Positions 8,730-18,700 of a DNA stretch of 64,000 nt are shown here, one piece after another. Every line of letters begins with the position of its first letter. Position 1 is the stretch's first letter. Source of the DNA: Dinghuibacter silviterrae (GTDB taxonomy: Bacteria > Bacteroidota > Bacteroidia > Chitinophagales > Chitinophagaceae); contig NZ_SODV01000001.1 in the NCBI RefSeq assembly GCF_004366355.1, positions 62,001 to 126,000 of the forward strand, read 5' to 3'. The position numbers and the translations under genes were made by a program. The notes below the pieces were generated by a model. It was given only the letters and a program-made list of their open reading frames with translations. It was not told the DNA's origin and made no database searches.

Positions 8730-9449
8730 TTACGCTATACCGGTCTGCTCTACGATCACCTTTTTAAAAGTGGCGTCATCTACCTGTTGGCGCACCTGCA
8801 ATAGCTGCACTGCGTCTTGTCCCACCGGGTATCGCAATTGCTCAGACCCGTCGGTTGCCGCCTGGTAGATCACGTCGGCGACCTCCCGGATATTTTCGGA
8901 AAAAGTCCATTCCGCAAGTTTCGTGGTGAAGAGCGCCCAAGGTTGTTGGTAGTCGGCCAGGTTCCCAGCACCAAAGGGGGCCAGCGACCTGCCCGCAAAT
9001 TCGGTCCTATAGCCACCCGGCTCTACGATCTTGGTCCGGATACCGAGGGGATTGAGTTCGTATTGGAGCGACTCGGTCAGTCCTTCCACCGCAAATTTTG
9101 TGGCGTGGTACAAGGTGGAAAAAGGGAAGGTGATCCTTCCGCCCACGGAAGAAATATTGACGATCGCACCCGTCCGGTGCGCCCGCATCGAGGGCAGCAC
9201 GGCCTTGGTAACAGCTATCAACCCAAAGAAGTTGACCTCCAGTTGCCGGCGGACCTCTTCGTCGGATGCAGCTTCAAGGGCGCCCAGCGCCCCGTATCCG
9301 GCATTGTTGACCAGCACATCGATCTGACCAAAGGCATCCAGCGCCGCTTTGACGGCAGCAGTGATGGAGGTTTCGTCCGTCACATCGAGTTTTGTCACCA
9401 ATACGCCGGACAAGCCGGTCAGCTCCTGCTCTTTTTCCGGAGAACGCAT
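8730..9449 (-). pseudogene. Short-chain dehydrogenase, N-terminus missing
   Basis: 239 residues of a classical SDR: NNAG at 48-51, serine 100/101 and the catalytic Tyr114-x3-Lys118 (YHATK), then the PGGYRTEF loop. The protein begins MRSPEKEQELTGLSGVLVTK, which in homologues is the end of strand 2 ('ATMRSPEKE'). The first ~32 residues, with strand 1 and the TGxxxGxG cofactor loop, are not encoded. The start ATG follows the stop codon of the FtsX permease with no base between them and in the same frame. Without the glycine loop NAD(P) binding is unlikely, so this is probably a remnant, although the rest of the frame is intact. Confidence 0.75.
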
Positions 9450-11888
9450 TTATTCGACCCTCAAACTTTTCACAGGATTGGCCCTCGCCGCCTTGAATGC
9501 CTGGAGGGCAACCGTGATCCATGCGACGCCAAGAATACCTGCCCCTGTCAGGGCGAATACCCACCACGACAATTGGATGCGGTAATAATACCCCTCCAGC
9601 CAGCGGTGCATGACATACCAGGCCAAAGGGGTGGCGATGAGAAACGCCAGGGCGACAAGACGGAGAAAATCCCTGGAGATGAGACCGACGATGACCTGTA
9701 ACGAAGCACCCAGGACTTTCCGGATGCCGATTTCCTTGGTCCGGTTTAGGGCCGAAAGCATTGCCAGTCCCAGAAGTCCCAGGCAAGCCAGGAAGATGGA
9801 TATACCCCCTGCCCAGCCTATGATATGGCTCAGACGGACGTCAGCGATATAATAGCGATCGAGGTCCTCGTCCAGGAAGGTGTACCGGAGCGAATACCCG
9901 GGTGCCGCCTTGTCCCATTCCGTTTGGATGGCGGCCAAGGCCTTTGACGGATCCCCGGGATGGATCCGGACGAAAAAATGATACGGCATTCCCCCGGTAA
10001 AAGCATGGAACAATTGGGGCTGTATGGCTTGATCCATGGCCTGGAAGTGAAAGTCCTTCACCACGCCGACCACCGTGGGCGGTGCGGCGGTATCACCACT
10101 TTGCAGGCTTTTTAACTGCCGCCCGATGGCAGTGGCGGGGGTCCAGCCGAGGGCCTTGACCATCGCTTCATTGATCAGGACCGAGTGTACCGTGTCGGCG
10201 CTGAACGCCCCTGACAGGTTCCTTCCTGCCGTGATCTGCATACCCAATACCGGTACAAAGTCCGGGTCGACAAAAAATGGGTGGTACTCAAACGATTTGT
10301 CCTCGTAGTCATAACCCCGGATGGCGATCCCCTCGCGATCACCCAGACCATTGTCCGCACTTGCCGTCCCGGCAATCGAAGGATACGCTGTCAGGCCCTG
10401 TTTGAAGCGTGCGTAAATATTGTTTATACCCGGTATGTTCCTAGCCTCGATGACCACCACGTTTTCCTTGGCGAACCCGGGGTCCTTGGATTGCATAAAG
10501 TGCACTTGCTGCACCATCACCATAGCCCCGATGATCAACCCTGTAGATAGTACGAACTGTAGGGTGACCAGCGATTTGGTGAACCCATTGGCGCCTCCGA
10601 AGCGCAGCTTGGATTTCAATACATCGACCGCCCGGAACCTGGAAAGCATCCAGGCGGGATAACCGCCCGAGAGTACCGTCACTACCCCGATCAGCCCAAT
10701 AGTCATCCAAGGCAATACAGGATATCTCTCAAAGGAAAAACTCAGGTTCCTGCCGGTATAGTCATTGAAAAAGGGAAGCAGGAAGAAGGCAAGCGCATAG
10801 CCCAACACAAACGCCACCAGGGTCATCAGGAAGGCCTCCGTGAGAAATTGGCGACGCAAATTCCCCACCCTGCCGCCGATGGCTTTACGAACACCCACCT
10901 CCCGGGCCCGATGGGCGCTGCGGCCAACGGACAGCGTGGTGAAATTGATACAAGAGATCAAAAGAACCCCCGACGCAATACCTAGCAGGATCCAAATAAA
11001 GGAAGGGTCGACGGGTGGGATTCTTAAAAAGCGTGCAGTGAAACCAAAACCCGTATCCGTATGCATTTCCGTCAGTGGCTCCAGCGCAAAAAAATCCGGC
11101 TTTGCATGGCCTTTGTAAGGGAGATACTTCAATCTGAATGCAGTCAGCAGTTTTTCATCGGAGGCCAGGTTGCTTCCTGGTTGCAATTGTACAAACGTCA
11201 GAAATGAACTCCTATCCCAGTTACCGATATCTCCTTTGCCTTCCGCTGTGGTTTCGATCACCTGGAAGTTGGCCAGCATATTAAACGAGATCGACGAGTT
11301 CGCCGGAATGTCCTCCGCCACGCCCGTAACCGTAAAAGGCTCGAATGCATTCCCCAGGACCTGCATCTGAATCGTCTTGCCCATGGCATCCTCATTCCCG
11401 AAAAGGCGTTTCGCCGTTTCCTCCGTTACGACCAGGCTGTGCAGACCGTTCAGTGCCGAAGCCGGGTTCCCTTCCTTAAGGTGGAATGAAAATATATGGA
11501 AAAAAGAAGGGTCCGCGAAGGCGATATTCTCCCGTTTGGCCACGTCTCCCTGGTGTAGGAAGGTTTCAAAAGACTGCACGAAGCGGGTGTAATCCACCAC
11601 CCCGGACAGGTCTTGCTTCATGGCAGGTCCCAGGGGCATGGGCGTAAACAGGCTCCCTCCAGCCAAATGCTTATGATAGATCGCATTGTCATCATAAGCC
11701 CGGTAGATATTTTTGGCATTCCGGTGGAAACTATCGAAGCCGAACTCATTCAGCGCATACAGCAAAAAGAGGCTAAAGCAGGCCACGCCTATGGACAATC
11801 CGAATATGTTGATAAAGGAAAGGACCTTTTGTTTGGCCAGGTTTCTCCAGGCGATAAGGAGGTAGCTTCTGATCATGGCGACTTGCAA
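9450..11888 (-). CDS. FtsX/MacB-type ABC transporter permease
   Basis: Membrane protein of 812 residues with the MacB/FtsX plan repeated twice: an N-terminal segment SYLLIAWRNLAKQKVLSFIN, a periplasmic domain, three helices (around residues 280-420), then a second set ending with the usual NPVKSLRVE. The Bacteroidota family with two FtsX units and no ATPase in the same gene is common; the ATPase is encoded elsewhere. Substrates may be peptides, lipids or drugs, but cannot be deduced. The start could also be the Met at residue 5 (MIRSYLL). The stop codon directly touches the truncated SDR, which marks a recombination junction. Confidence 0.9.
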   Translation of the reverse strand: MQVAMIRSYLLIAWRNLAKQKVLSFINIFGLSIGVACFSLFLLYALNEFGFDSFHRNAKNIYRAYDDNAIYHKHLAGGSLFTPMPLGPAMKQDLSGVVDYTRFVQSFETFLHQGDVAKRENIAFADPSFFHIFSFHLKEGNPASALNGLHSLVVTEETAKRLFGNEDAMGKTIQMQVLGNAFEPFTVTGVAEDIPANSSISFNMLANFQVIETTAEGKGDIGNWDRSSFLTFVQLQPGSNLASDEKLLTAFRLKYLPYKGHAKPDFFALEPLTEMHTDTGFGFTARFLRIPPVDPSFIWILLGIASGVLLISCINFTTLSVGRSAHRAREVGVRKAIGGRVGNLRRQFLTEAFLMTLVAFVLGYALAFFLLPFFNDYTGRNLSFSFERYPVLPWMTIGLIGVVTVLSGGYPAWMLSRFRAVDVLKSKLRFGGANGFTKSLVTLQFVLSTGLIIGAMVMVQQVHFMQSKDPGFAKENVVVIEARNIPGINNIYARFKQGLTAYPSIAGTASADNGLGDREGIAIRGYDYEDKSFEYHPFFVDPDFVPVLGMQITAGRNLSGAFSADTVHSVLINEAMVKALGWTPATAIGRQLKSLQSGDTAAPPTVVGVVKDFHFQAMDQAIQPQLFHAFTGGMPYHFFVRIHPGDPSKALAAIQTEWDKAAPGYSLRYTFLDEDLDRYYIADVRLSHIIGWAGGISIFLACLGLLGLAMLSALNRTKEIGIRKVLGASLQVIVGLISRDFLRLVALAFLIATPLAWYVMHRWLEGYYYRIQLSWWVFALTGAGILGVAWITVALQAFKAARANPVKSLRVE

Positions 11889-11935
11889 TTTCCATGGAAG
11901 TTACTTATTTTACCTGGTCACCTAAATCTATTAGG

Positions 11936-12247
11936 ATGAAAAACATCAAAACGACCTTGCTCTTAAGTACCGTATGGTGCTGTGCATTCATTTTCAATGG
12001 ATGCGAAACAAAAACCACCTACTGCACCTTTGTCCTTCGAAGCAACAGGTGCGACATTTCAAAAGACATCCAAAACCTCTGTTTCAAATGTAACGGCACG
12101 ACCTGCCCTGACATCGCCATGAAACAGGTTTACCTGAAAAAGGGGGAAAAGGACAGCTGTCTTGTGTCCATAGGGAACAAGATCAGCGACTGCGGCCAAT
12201 GCGCTCCGGGAGACAGCATTGTTGAGCTGCTCAGTATTGCACAGTAA
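11936..12247 (+). CDS. Small cysteine-rich lipoprotein, unknown function
   Basis: Protein of 103 residues with a signal sequence and a lipobox-like FNGC (Cys23). The mature part has eight further cysteines (30, 39, 49, 52, 57, 75, 86, 89), including CxxC pairs FKC and GQC, which suggest disulphides or metal binding. The frame opens at 11894, but the ATG at 11936 gives the clean signal peptide MKNIKTTLLLSTVWCCAFIF. It ends 2 bases from the end of the convergent metal-efflux adaptor gene. No family was recognised. Confidence 0.65.
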   Translation: MKNIKTTLLLSTVWCCAFIFNGCETKTTYCTFVLRSNRCDISKDIQNLCFKCNGTTCPDIAMKQVYLKKGEKDSCLVSIGNKISDCGQCAPGDSIVELLSIAQ

Positions 12248-12249
12248 CA

Positions 12250-13449
12250 TTACATTTTCATCCCCGCCATCGCATCTCCCCCGTGCATAAACCCATACGC
12301 GCTGTTCACCCAATAGGCGCCTTCCGTTACCACTACGTCCCCTGCTGTCAGCCCTGACCGGATTTCGACCCGGTCCCCTTCTTCCACGCCCGTATCCACC
12401 ATCACCGGCCGGAACAGGTTATGCCCTGCGGCCACCCATACCAGGTTTCCCGTCGCGCCGCGGATCACCGCCGTTTCCGGCAGCGTCAGCGAATGCCGTT
12501 CACCGTTCGTTACCCTTACTTCTGCCGCCATCCCTGGTTTTAACACGCCGTCCCCATTCCTCAGCACGATCCGTACCCCGTTGATCCGGGCGTCCGGGTC
12601 CACTTCCGGATTCATAAACGAAATCCGCCCCGGCCATTCCCTGCCCGGCACTTCGGGCAACCGGACCACCACCGGCGCCTCCTTGCCGATGTCCGGCAAC
12701 TGTGAAGTATAGACCTGCGCTTCCACCCATACGGTCGATAAGTCCACCAGCCGGACCACCACCGTTCCAGCCGCCACCTCATCTCCCTCATGCCCCTCCA
12801 CGGACGTGACCACGCCCTCCGAAGGACTATAAAAAGAAGTCACCGGCTCCGGCTTCCGCACCCGCGCGAGCTCCGCCACCTGTGCCTCACTCAACCCCCA
12901 CAACAATAATTTACTACGGGCCGCTTCCATGAGTTGTTTCAAATCGACCACGTTGCTGTGCAGCGTTTCCTGCCGTTCCAGCGCCAGCAGGTACTCCTGC
13001 TCCGCATTGTTCAGCTCCTCACTGTACAGATCGTATAACTTCTGTCCCTTGTGTACCGCCTCTCCCGTGGTCTTGACATACAGCCGCTCGATCCTTCCCG
13101 CCAGCCGCGCACTCACCGCCGTGCTTCCCGTCTCGTTCACCGTCACCGTTCCCGTCAGCACCATCCCGTCCCCAATCACCGAGCCCCCCACCGTATCCAG
13201 CCGGACACCGCCCAACCGCATCTGCTGGTCACTCAACTGTACCGATCCGTCCCCCATGTCCATCGACTTCTTCACCGGTATCAACTCCATTCCGCAAATG
13301 GGGCATTTCCCCGGACGGTCCTGCATGATCTGTGGGTGCATCGAGCAAGTATACACCGTGTCCGAATGAACGACTACTGCCTCTTTCTTCACCTCCCGGC
13401 ACGCACCAAACAACAAAGCGGCCGCCGTCAGAACAATAATATACCGCAT
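12250..13449 (-). CDS. Periplasmic adaptor of RND metal efflux, with heavy-metal-binding domain (CusB-like)
   Basis: Membrane-fusion protein of 399 residues that links the inner-membrane pump to the outer-membrane channel. After a lipoprotein-type signal (ALLFGAC) comes a heavy-metal-binding module YTCSMHPQIMQDRPGKCPIC then GMELIPV, and then the barrel-sandwich/hairpin region (AGRIERLYVKTTGEAVHKGQ) and beta-barrel. This is the CusB/CzcB type for copper or other soft metals. The C-terminus is Met/His-rich (FMHGGDAMAGMKM). It is the last gene of the Cus operon, 3 bases downstream of a second, different adaptor. Confidence 0.93.
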   Translation of the reverse strand: MRYIIVLTAAALLFGACREVKKEAVVVHSDTVYTCSMHPQIMQDRPGKCPICGMELIPVKKSMDMGDGSVQLSDQQMRLGGVRLDTVGGSVIGDGMVLTGTVTVNETGSTAVSARLAGRIERLYVKTTGEAVHKGQKLYDLYSEELNNAEQEYLLALERQETLHSNVVDLKQLMEAARSKLLLWGLSEAQVAELARVRKPEPVTSFYSPSEGVVTSVEGHEGDEVAAGTVVVRLVDLSTVWVEAQVYTSQLPDIGKEAPVVVRLPEVPGREWPGRISFMNPEVDPDARINGVRIVLRNGDGVLKPGMAAEVRVTNGERHSLTLPETAVIRGATGNLVWVAAGHNLFRPVMVDTGVEEGDRVEIRSGLTAGDVVVTEGAYWVNSAYGFMHGGDAMAGMKM

Positions 13450-13452
13450 ACT

Positions 13453-14514
13453 TTACTTTTTAACTTTTATGAAATCTTCGCTGTCCGCCAAAAACTGCCC
13501 ATTCTCCGCCACCGGGTCCGCAGCCCCCAGACCCGACAGCACCTGCACCTGGTCTTTATAGGTTATCCCCGGCACCACTTTCTGTGCCCGGAACCCACTG
13601 TCTCCCTTCAAAAAGACGACCCTGTCCGTTCCCAGGGACACCACCGCCGACGAAGGCAGCCAGTTCCCCGTCACCGTACCCGGCCAGATCGTCGCCTTCA
13701 CCTGGCTCCCGATAGGAATATCCCGAACACTATTGTCAAAATACACCCGTACCGTCAGCGTCTTGTCCGCCTTTCCATACAACGGCAGCACTTCATCCAC
13801 CATACCCTCAAAACCCTTATCCGGCGCCGTTTCCGGGACCACCTGTACCCTGTCCCCCTTCCGCACCAGCGCTCCGTCCCCCGGAAACACTTGTAGCACC
13901 GCCCAGCTCCGGTCCATGTTAAACACCTGGAAAATCGTCTGCCCCTTCTCCACATACATACCCTCCTTTACCGGCAGTTCCTCTGTCATACCGGACGCGC
14001 CGGCAGTAGCCTGAGCGTCGGGCATGGTGTTCCCCGCCTCGTGGATATGACCCGTATACGGACTATAAACACCCAGCGTTGCCGAAGGCCGCCCCGTCCG
14101 CGCTACCTCCGCCAGTTGCTCCCCGCTTACCCCCAACAACAACAGCCGTTGCCGCGCCGCGCCGATCAGCACCCCATTCTGCGGATCATTTTTCAACAGG
14201 AACAACAGGTCCCGCTCCGCCGTCTCCAGCTCCGGGCTATACAGGTCCATGATCCGCTCTCCTTCATGAACATGCTGATAACGGTAATGCACATACAGTC
14301 TTTCGATCCGGCCCGACACCCGGGCGGCCATCGTACTTACCCGTCGCGTATCATACGCCACTGTGCCCAGCACCGCCAGTTCCGGCTGCACCGTGTCCCG
14401 GTGCATGGTGGTGACCGGTATCGATGAAACCACCGCAGCGTCTTCATGTCCTCCCTGGGCACAACCCATCAACAACAAGGCCGTACCCAAAAACCAGCTC
14501 TTTTTCATACGCAT
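13453..14514 (-). CDS. Second periplasmic adaptor of RND metal efflux
   Basis: Membrane-fusion protein of 353 residues with a lipobox (LLLMGC, Cys near 18), barrel-sandwich and hairpin segments (SGRIERLYVHYRYQHVHEGE, then ELETAERDLLFLL) and a beta-barrel/proximal domain. It lacks the heavy-metal-binding module of its neighbour. It directly follows the TolC-like gene with adjacent stop and start codons and precedes the CusB-like adaptor by 3 bases. Two adaptors for one pump suggest a hetero-oligomeric adaptor ring, as known for TriA/TriB in Pseudomonas. The start could also be the second Met (MKKSWFLG). Confidence 0.9.
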   Translation of the reverse strand: MRMKKSWFLGTALLLMGCAQGGHEDAAVVSSIPVTTMHRDTVQPELAVLGTVAYDTRRVSTMAARVSGRIERLYVHYRYQHVHEGERIMDLYSPELETAERDLLFLLKNDPQNGVLIGAARQRLLLLGVSGEQLAEVARTGRPSATLGVYSPYTGHIHEAGNTMPDAQATAGASGMTEELPVKEGMYVEKGQTIFQVFNMDRSWAVLQVFPGDGALVRKGDRVQVVPETAPDKGFEGMVDEVLPLYGKADKTLTVRVYFDNSVRDIPIGSQVKATIWPGTVTGNWLPSSAVVSLGTDRVVFLKGDSGFRAQKVVPGITYKDQVQVLSGLGAADPVAENGQFLADSEDFIKVKK

Positions 14515-15741
14515 TTATTTTAGCTCCAATACCCGTTTTAATTCCACCTCCATCAGCAACAACTGCTCCACGTCATCCCAATACTCCAACTGAGTGCTAT
14601 CCAGTGTATCCCAGGCATCGTACACGCTCAACAGCTCCTCCGTATTCTGCTCGTACGCCAGCTCCAGGGTCTCGAAGTTCTTCCGCAACGCCGGCAGCAC
14701 CTGCTCCTTCAACACCTCCACCTGCCGCCGCTTTGCGTCCAGCGCCCGCTGCAAGCCATACGCCGCTCCCGTCGCCTCGTTCACCATGGCCTCCCGCTCC
14801 TCCTCCAAAGACTCCGTCTGCCATTTCAGGCGCTCCACGTTCGCCTTCGTTCCCCTCGACGACCAGGAAGCCATCGGGAGCCGTACCGTTGCCATCAACG
14901 TGTATTCCATGGGCATCCCTCCAAAACTGAACATATGATCATACCGCAACCCGAACTCCGGACGCAGCTTCGACCTTTCCGCGGCCGCCTCCAACCCGTT
15001 CAGCCGGATACTTTCATTCACCGCCCGTATATCGCTGCGCGTCGCCAACAGCCCCGCGCTATCGACAGGAACCACCGGCCCCAAAGGCGTCACCGCCGTA
15101 TCCACCTCGAACACCGTCCCCTTATCCCGGTTCATGAGCGTATTCAACACGATCCGTGCCTGTTCCACGGTATTCTCCAGTCCAATCCGCCGGTCCTCCA
15201 ACCGTCCCAGCGCCGCCTTTGCCTTATAATAGGCGCCTATTTTCCCCAGGTTATTCTTATACCGCAGCTCCGCGTCCCGGATCATAAAGTCCAGCAGCTT
15301 CGCGTCTTCGTCCAATACACCCATGCGATGCACCGCCACAACCCACTGATCATACGCCCGGCCGGCCGCCGCATACAGTTCGTTCGCCGTCGTGCCCTTT
15401 TTTGCCCGCTCTACCGCCGACATCCCCTGCAAATAGGCTTCTTCCGCTTCCTGTGTCCGGCGGTTCGGAAACATTTGCTCCGCCGATACCATATACTGCC
15501 CCTGCTGCTTCCACAGCGAAGGATCATACGGCGTCATCCACCACCCGGTGCTCACCTGCGGCGCGTCCCAACTCCGCGCGCCTTTCGCCCCCTCGTCCAG
15601 CGATCGCGCCAAGGCATCCGAGGACCGAAGCGAAGGATGGCTCCGCCCGATCTCCGCCACAATACTATCCAGCCCCATCGCTTCCTGACCCCGGGCAACC
15701 CCCGCCGAAAGCAGCCCTATACAAATCAATAGTGATTTCAT
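14515..15741 (-). CDS. TolC-family outer-membrane channel (CusC-like)
   Basis: Outer-membrane efflux channel of 408 residues. The ATG at 15741 gives MKSLLICIGLLSAGVARGQE, a good signal peptide; the frame runs further upstream only inside the pump gene. The two halves of the alpha-barrel repeat are seen as long coiled helices around residues 60-180 and 270-390. The start overlaps the stop of the CusA-type pump gene by 4 bases (ATGA), so the two are translationally coupled. It should be the exit duct for Cu/Ag pumped by the neighbouring RND protein. Confidence 0.93.
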   Translation of the reverse strand: MKSLLICIGLLSAGVARGQEAMGLDSIVAEIGRSHPSLRSSDALARSLDEGAKGARSWDAPQVSTGWWMTPYDPSLWKQQGQYMVSAEQMFPNRRTQEAEEAYLQGMSAVERAKKGTTANELYAAAGRAYDQWVVAVHRMGVLDEDAKLLDFMIRDAELRYKNNLGKIGAYYKAKAALGRLEDRRIGLENTVEQARIVLNTLMNRDKGTVFEVDTAVTPLGPVVPVDSAGLLATRSDIRAVNESIRLNGLEAAAERSKLRPEFGLRYDHMFSFGGMPMEYTLMATVRLPMASWSSRGTKANVERLKWQTESLEEEREAMVNEATGAAYGLQRALDAKRRQVEVLKEQVLPALRKNFETLELAYEQNTEELLSVYDAWDTLDSTQLEYWDDVEQLLLMEVELKRVLELK

Positions 15742-18700
15742 AGTATGTGTCCAAATTTTCGTAATTCGTATTCTTTTGTCATGAGAAAGATCAGCGGTGT
15801 CACCAGCAGGATATGCGTAGCCGATGTCAGCACCCCGCCCACCATCGGCAGTACGATCGGTTTCATGACATCGCTCCCTACCCCGTTGCTCCACAGGATC
15901 GGCAGCAGGGCAAACAACGCCACCGATACCGTCATGAGCTTTGGCCGCAGCCGCCGGGCCGCTCCGGCGATCACCGCCTCCCGCAAGTCCGCCCGCGTGA
16001 TCGTCTCCCGTGAATTACCCTTTGCCGCCACCAGCTGGGTCATCGCGTCATTCAGGTAAATCACCATCACGATCCCCGTCTCCACCGCCAGTCCAAACAG
16101 CGCGATAAAGCCCACCGCCACCGCTACCGAAAGGTTCACGTGCCATACATAAATCATTACCGCTCCCCCGATCAGCGCAAACGGGATCGATACCAGCGAC
16201 AGAAACGCCTCCCTTGCCGAGTGAAAAGCGAAGTACATGGCCCCGAAGATGACCAGCAAGACCACCGGCAGGATCCACGTCAACGTCCGCTCACTCCGTA
16301 TCAGGTTCTCATACTGCCCGCTCCACTCGATATAATAACCCTTCGGCAGACCCGTCAGTGCGTTGTCCAGCCGTTCCTGCGCCTCCTTCACCGTTCCCGC
16401 CAGGTCCCTGTCCCGCACATTGAACAACACCGTCCCCCGTAGCGCCGCGTTCTCCGAATTGATCATCGGCGGCCCTTCGGTGATCTTTATATCCGCAACG
16501 GCCTCCAGCGGCACCGGCCCAAAACCGTTTGTCGCCACCGATAGCCGCCTGAGCGCCGTCAGGTTATCCCTGAAATCCTGCCCGTACCGCGCGTTCACCG
16601 AAAACCGCTCCCTGCCCTCTATCGTCGTCGTCAATTTCATTCCTCCCAGCGCGCTTTCCACCACGGCGTTCACGTCATCCACGGTCAGCCCGTAGCGGCC
16701 GATCTCCTCCCGCTTTACCGCAATGTCGATATACTTGCCCCCGGTGATCGGATCCACATACAAATCCTTTACCCCGGGTATGCCATTCAACGCAGCCCGT
16801 ATCCGCTGCGACAACGCATCGATCGTGTCCAGGTTTTGCCCGTACACCTTCACCCCCACATCCGTCCGTATCCCGGTAGACAACATATTGATCCGGTTGA
16901 TGATCGGCTGTGTCCACCCATTCGTCACCCCCGGGATCTGCAGCTTCGCGTTCAATTCCCGGATAATGCTATCCTTGGTTACACCCGGCCGCCATTCCGA
17001 CTTCGGTTTCAACAACACAATCGTCTCCACCATATTGATCGGCGAATTATCCGTCGCCGTATTGGCCCGCCCCGCCTTGCCCAAAACATTGGCCACTTCC
17101 GGCTGCGAGGCAATAATCCGGTCCTGTACCACTAGCAGCCTCTTCATCTCCGCATTCGACACATCCGGCTGCGTCACCGGCATAAACAGGATCGTCCCTT
17201 CATCCAGCGGCGGCATAAACTCCCGCCCCAGGCTCAATACCAGCGGTACACAAACCGCCAGCGCCAGCACGTTGATCCCCAGCGTCGCCCAGCGCAGGCG
17301 CAGACAACCCCGGATCACCCATTCGTAACCCCGCTCCAGCAGGCGGTTCACCGGGTTGGCGCCCTCTCCGCGAAACCGCCCCCGCATAAACAGCGAGATC
17401 AGCACCGGCGCCAGCGTCACGACCAGCAACGCATCCACGGCCAGGATAAACGTCTTTGTGTACGCCAGCGGGTGAAACAGCTTCCCCTCCTGCCCCGTCA
17501 GCAGAAACACCGGCAGAAAGGAGACGATAATAATCACCGTCGAGAAAAACACCCCTCTCGATACCTGGACACAGGCCTTCCGGATCAGCTCCATCCGTGT
17601 CGCTCCGGCCAGCCGGTCCCCCGGACCCAGTGCCGCCTGCCCCTCCGCCAGGTGCCGGTATGCATTTTCAGACATAATGATCCCGTTGTCCACGATCACC
17701 CCTATGGCCAGTGCGATCCCCGTCAGCGACATGATGTTCGAGGACAACCCGAAAGCATTCAGCAGGATAAAGCTTGTCGCAATCGTGACCGGTATCTGGA
17801 TAATAATACTCAATGCGCTCCGCCAGTCCAGCAGGAAGAGCAGCACGACCAGCGACACGATCATCATCTCCTCCACCAGCTTCCCCTTCACATTCCCGAT
17901 CGCGCCCTTGATCAGTTCAGACCGGTCATACGCCACCTTAAAGGTCACCCCCGCCGGCAGCCCCCGCTGCACATCCGCCATTTTTTGCTTCACTGCTTCC
18001 ACCACCTTATCCGCGTTCTCCCCGTAACGCATCACCACGATACCCCCCACGACCTCTCCGCGGCCATTCTCGTCGAATATCCCCAACCGTAAATCGCCCC
18101 CCATTTGTACCGCGGCAATATCCTTTACCCGTATGGGGATGCCTTTGTTGTTGCCCACGGCGATATTTTCCAAATCTGTTTGATCCTTTACGTAGCCCAG
18201 TCCACGGATGATATACGCCGCATCCCCCAGGTCCATCTTCCGTCCCCCCACGTCGTTATTTCCCGCGCGGACCGCCCGCGCCACATCCCCCATCGACAAC
18301 CCGTAATATTGCAGTTTTATAGGGTCCACCACCAGCTGATACTGTTTTTCAAACCCTCCAAAGGAAGCCACCTCGGCCACCCCCGGCACCGTTTGCAAGG
18401 CCAGTTTTACGTACCAGTCCTGCAACGCCCGCTGATCCCCCAGGTCCATCCCTTTCGCCTGCAGCGTATACCACAGCACATGCCCCACGCCCGTCCCGTC
18501 AGGCCCCAGCGTCGGCACCACATCCGGAGGCAGCAGCCGCTGCGCATAGCTCAACCGCTCCAGCACCCGGCTCCTGGCCCAGTATACATCCACGTCGTCA
18601 TCGAAAATGATGTATACGAAACTCATCCCGAACATCGAAGCCCCCCGCACGTTCTTCACCTTGGGGATCCCCTGGAGGTTGCTCACCAACGGATACGTCA

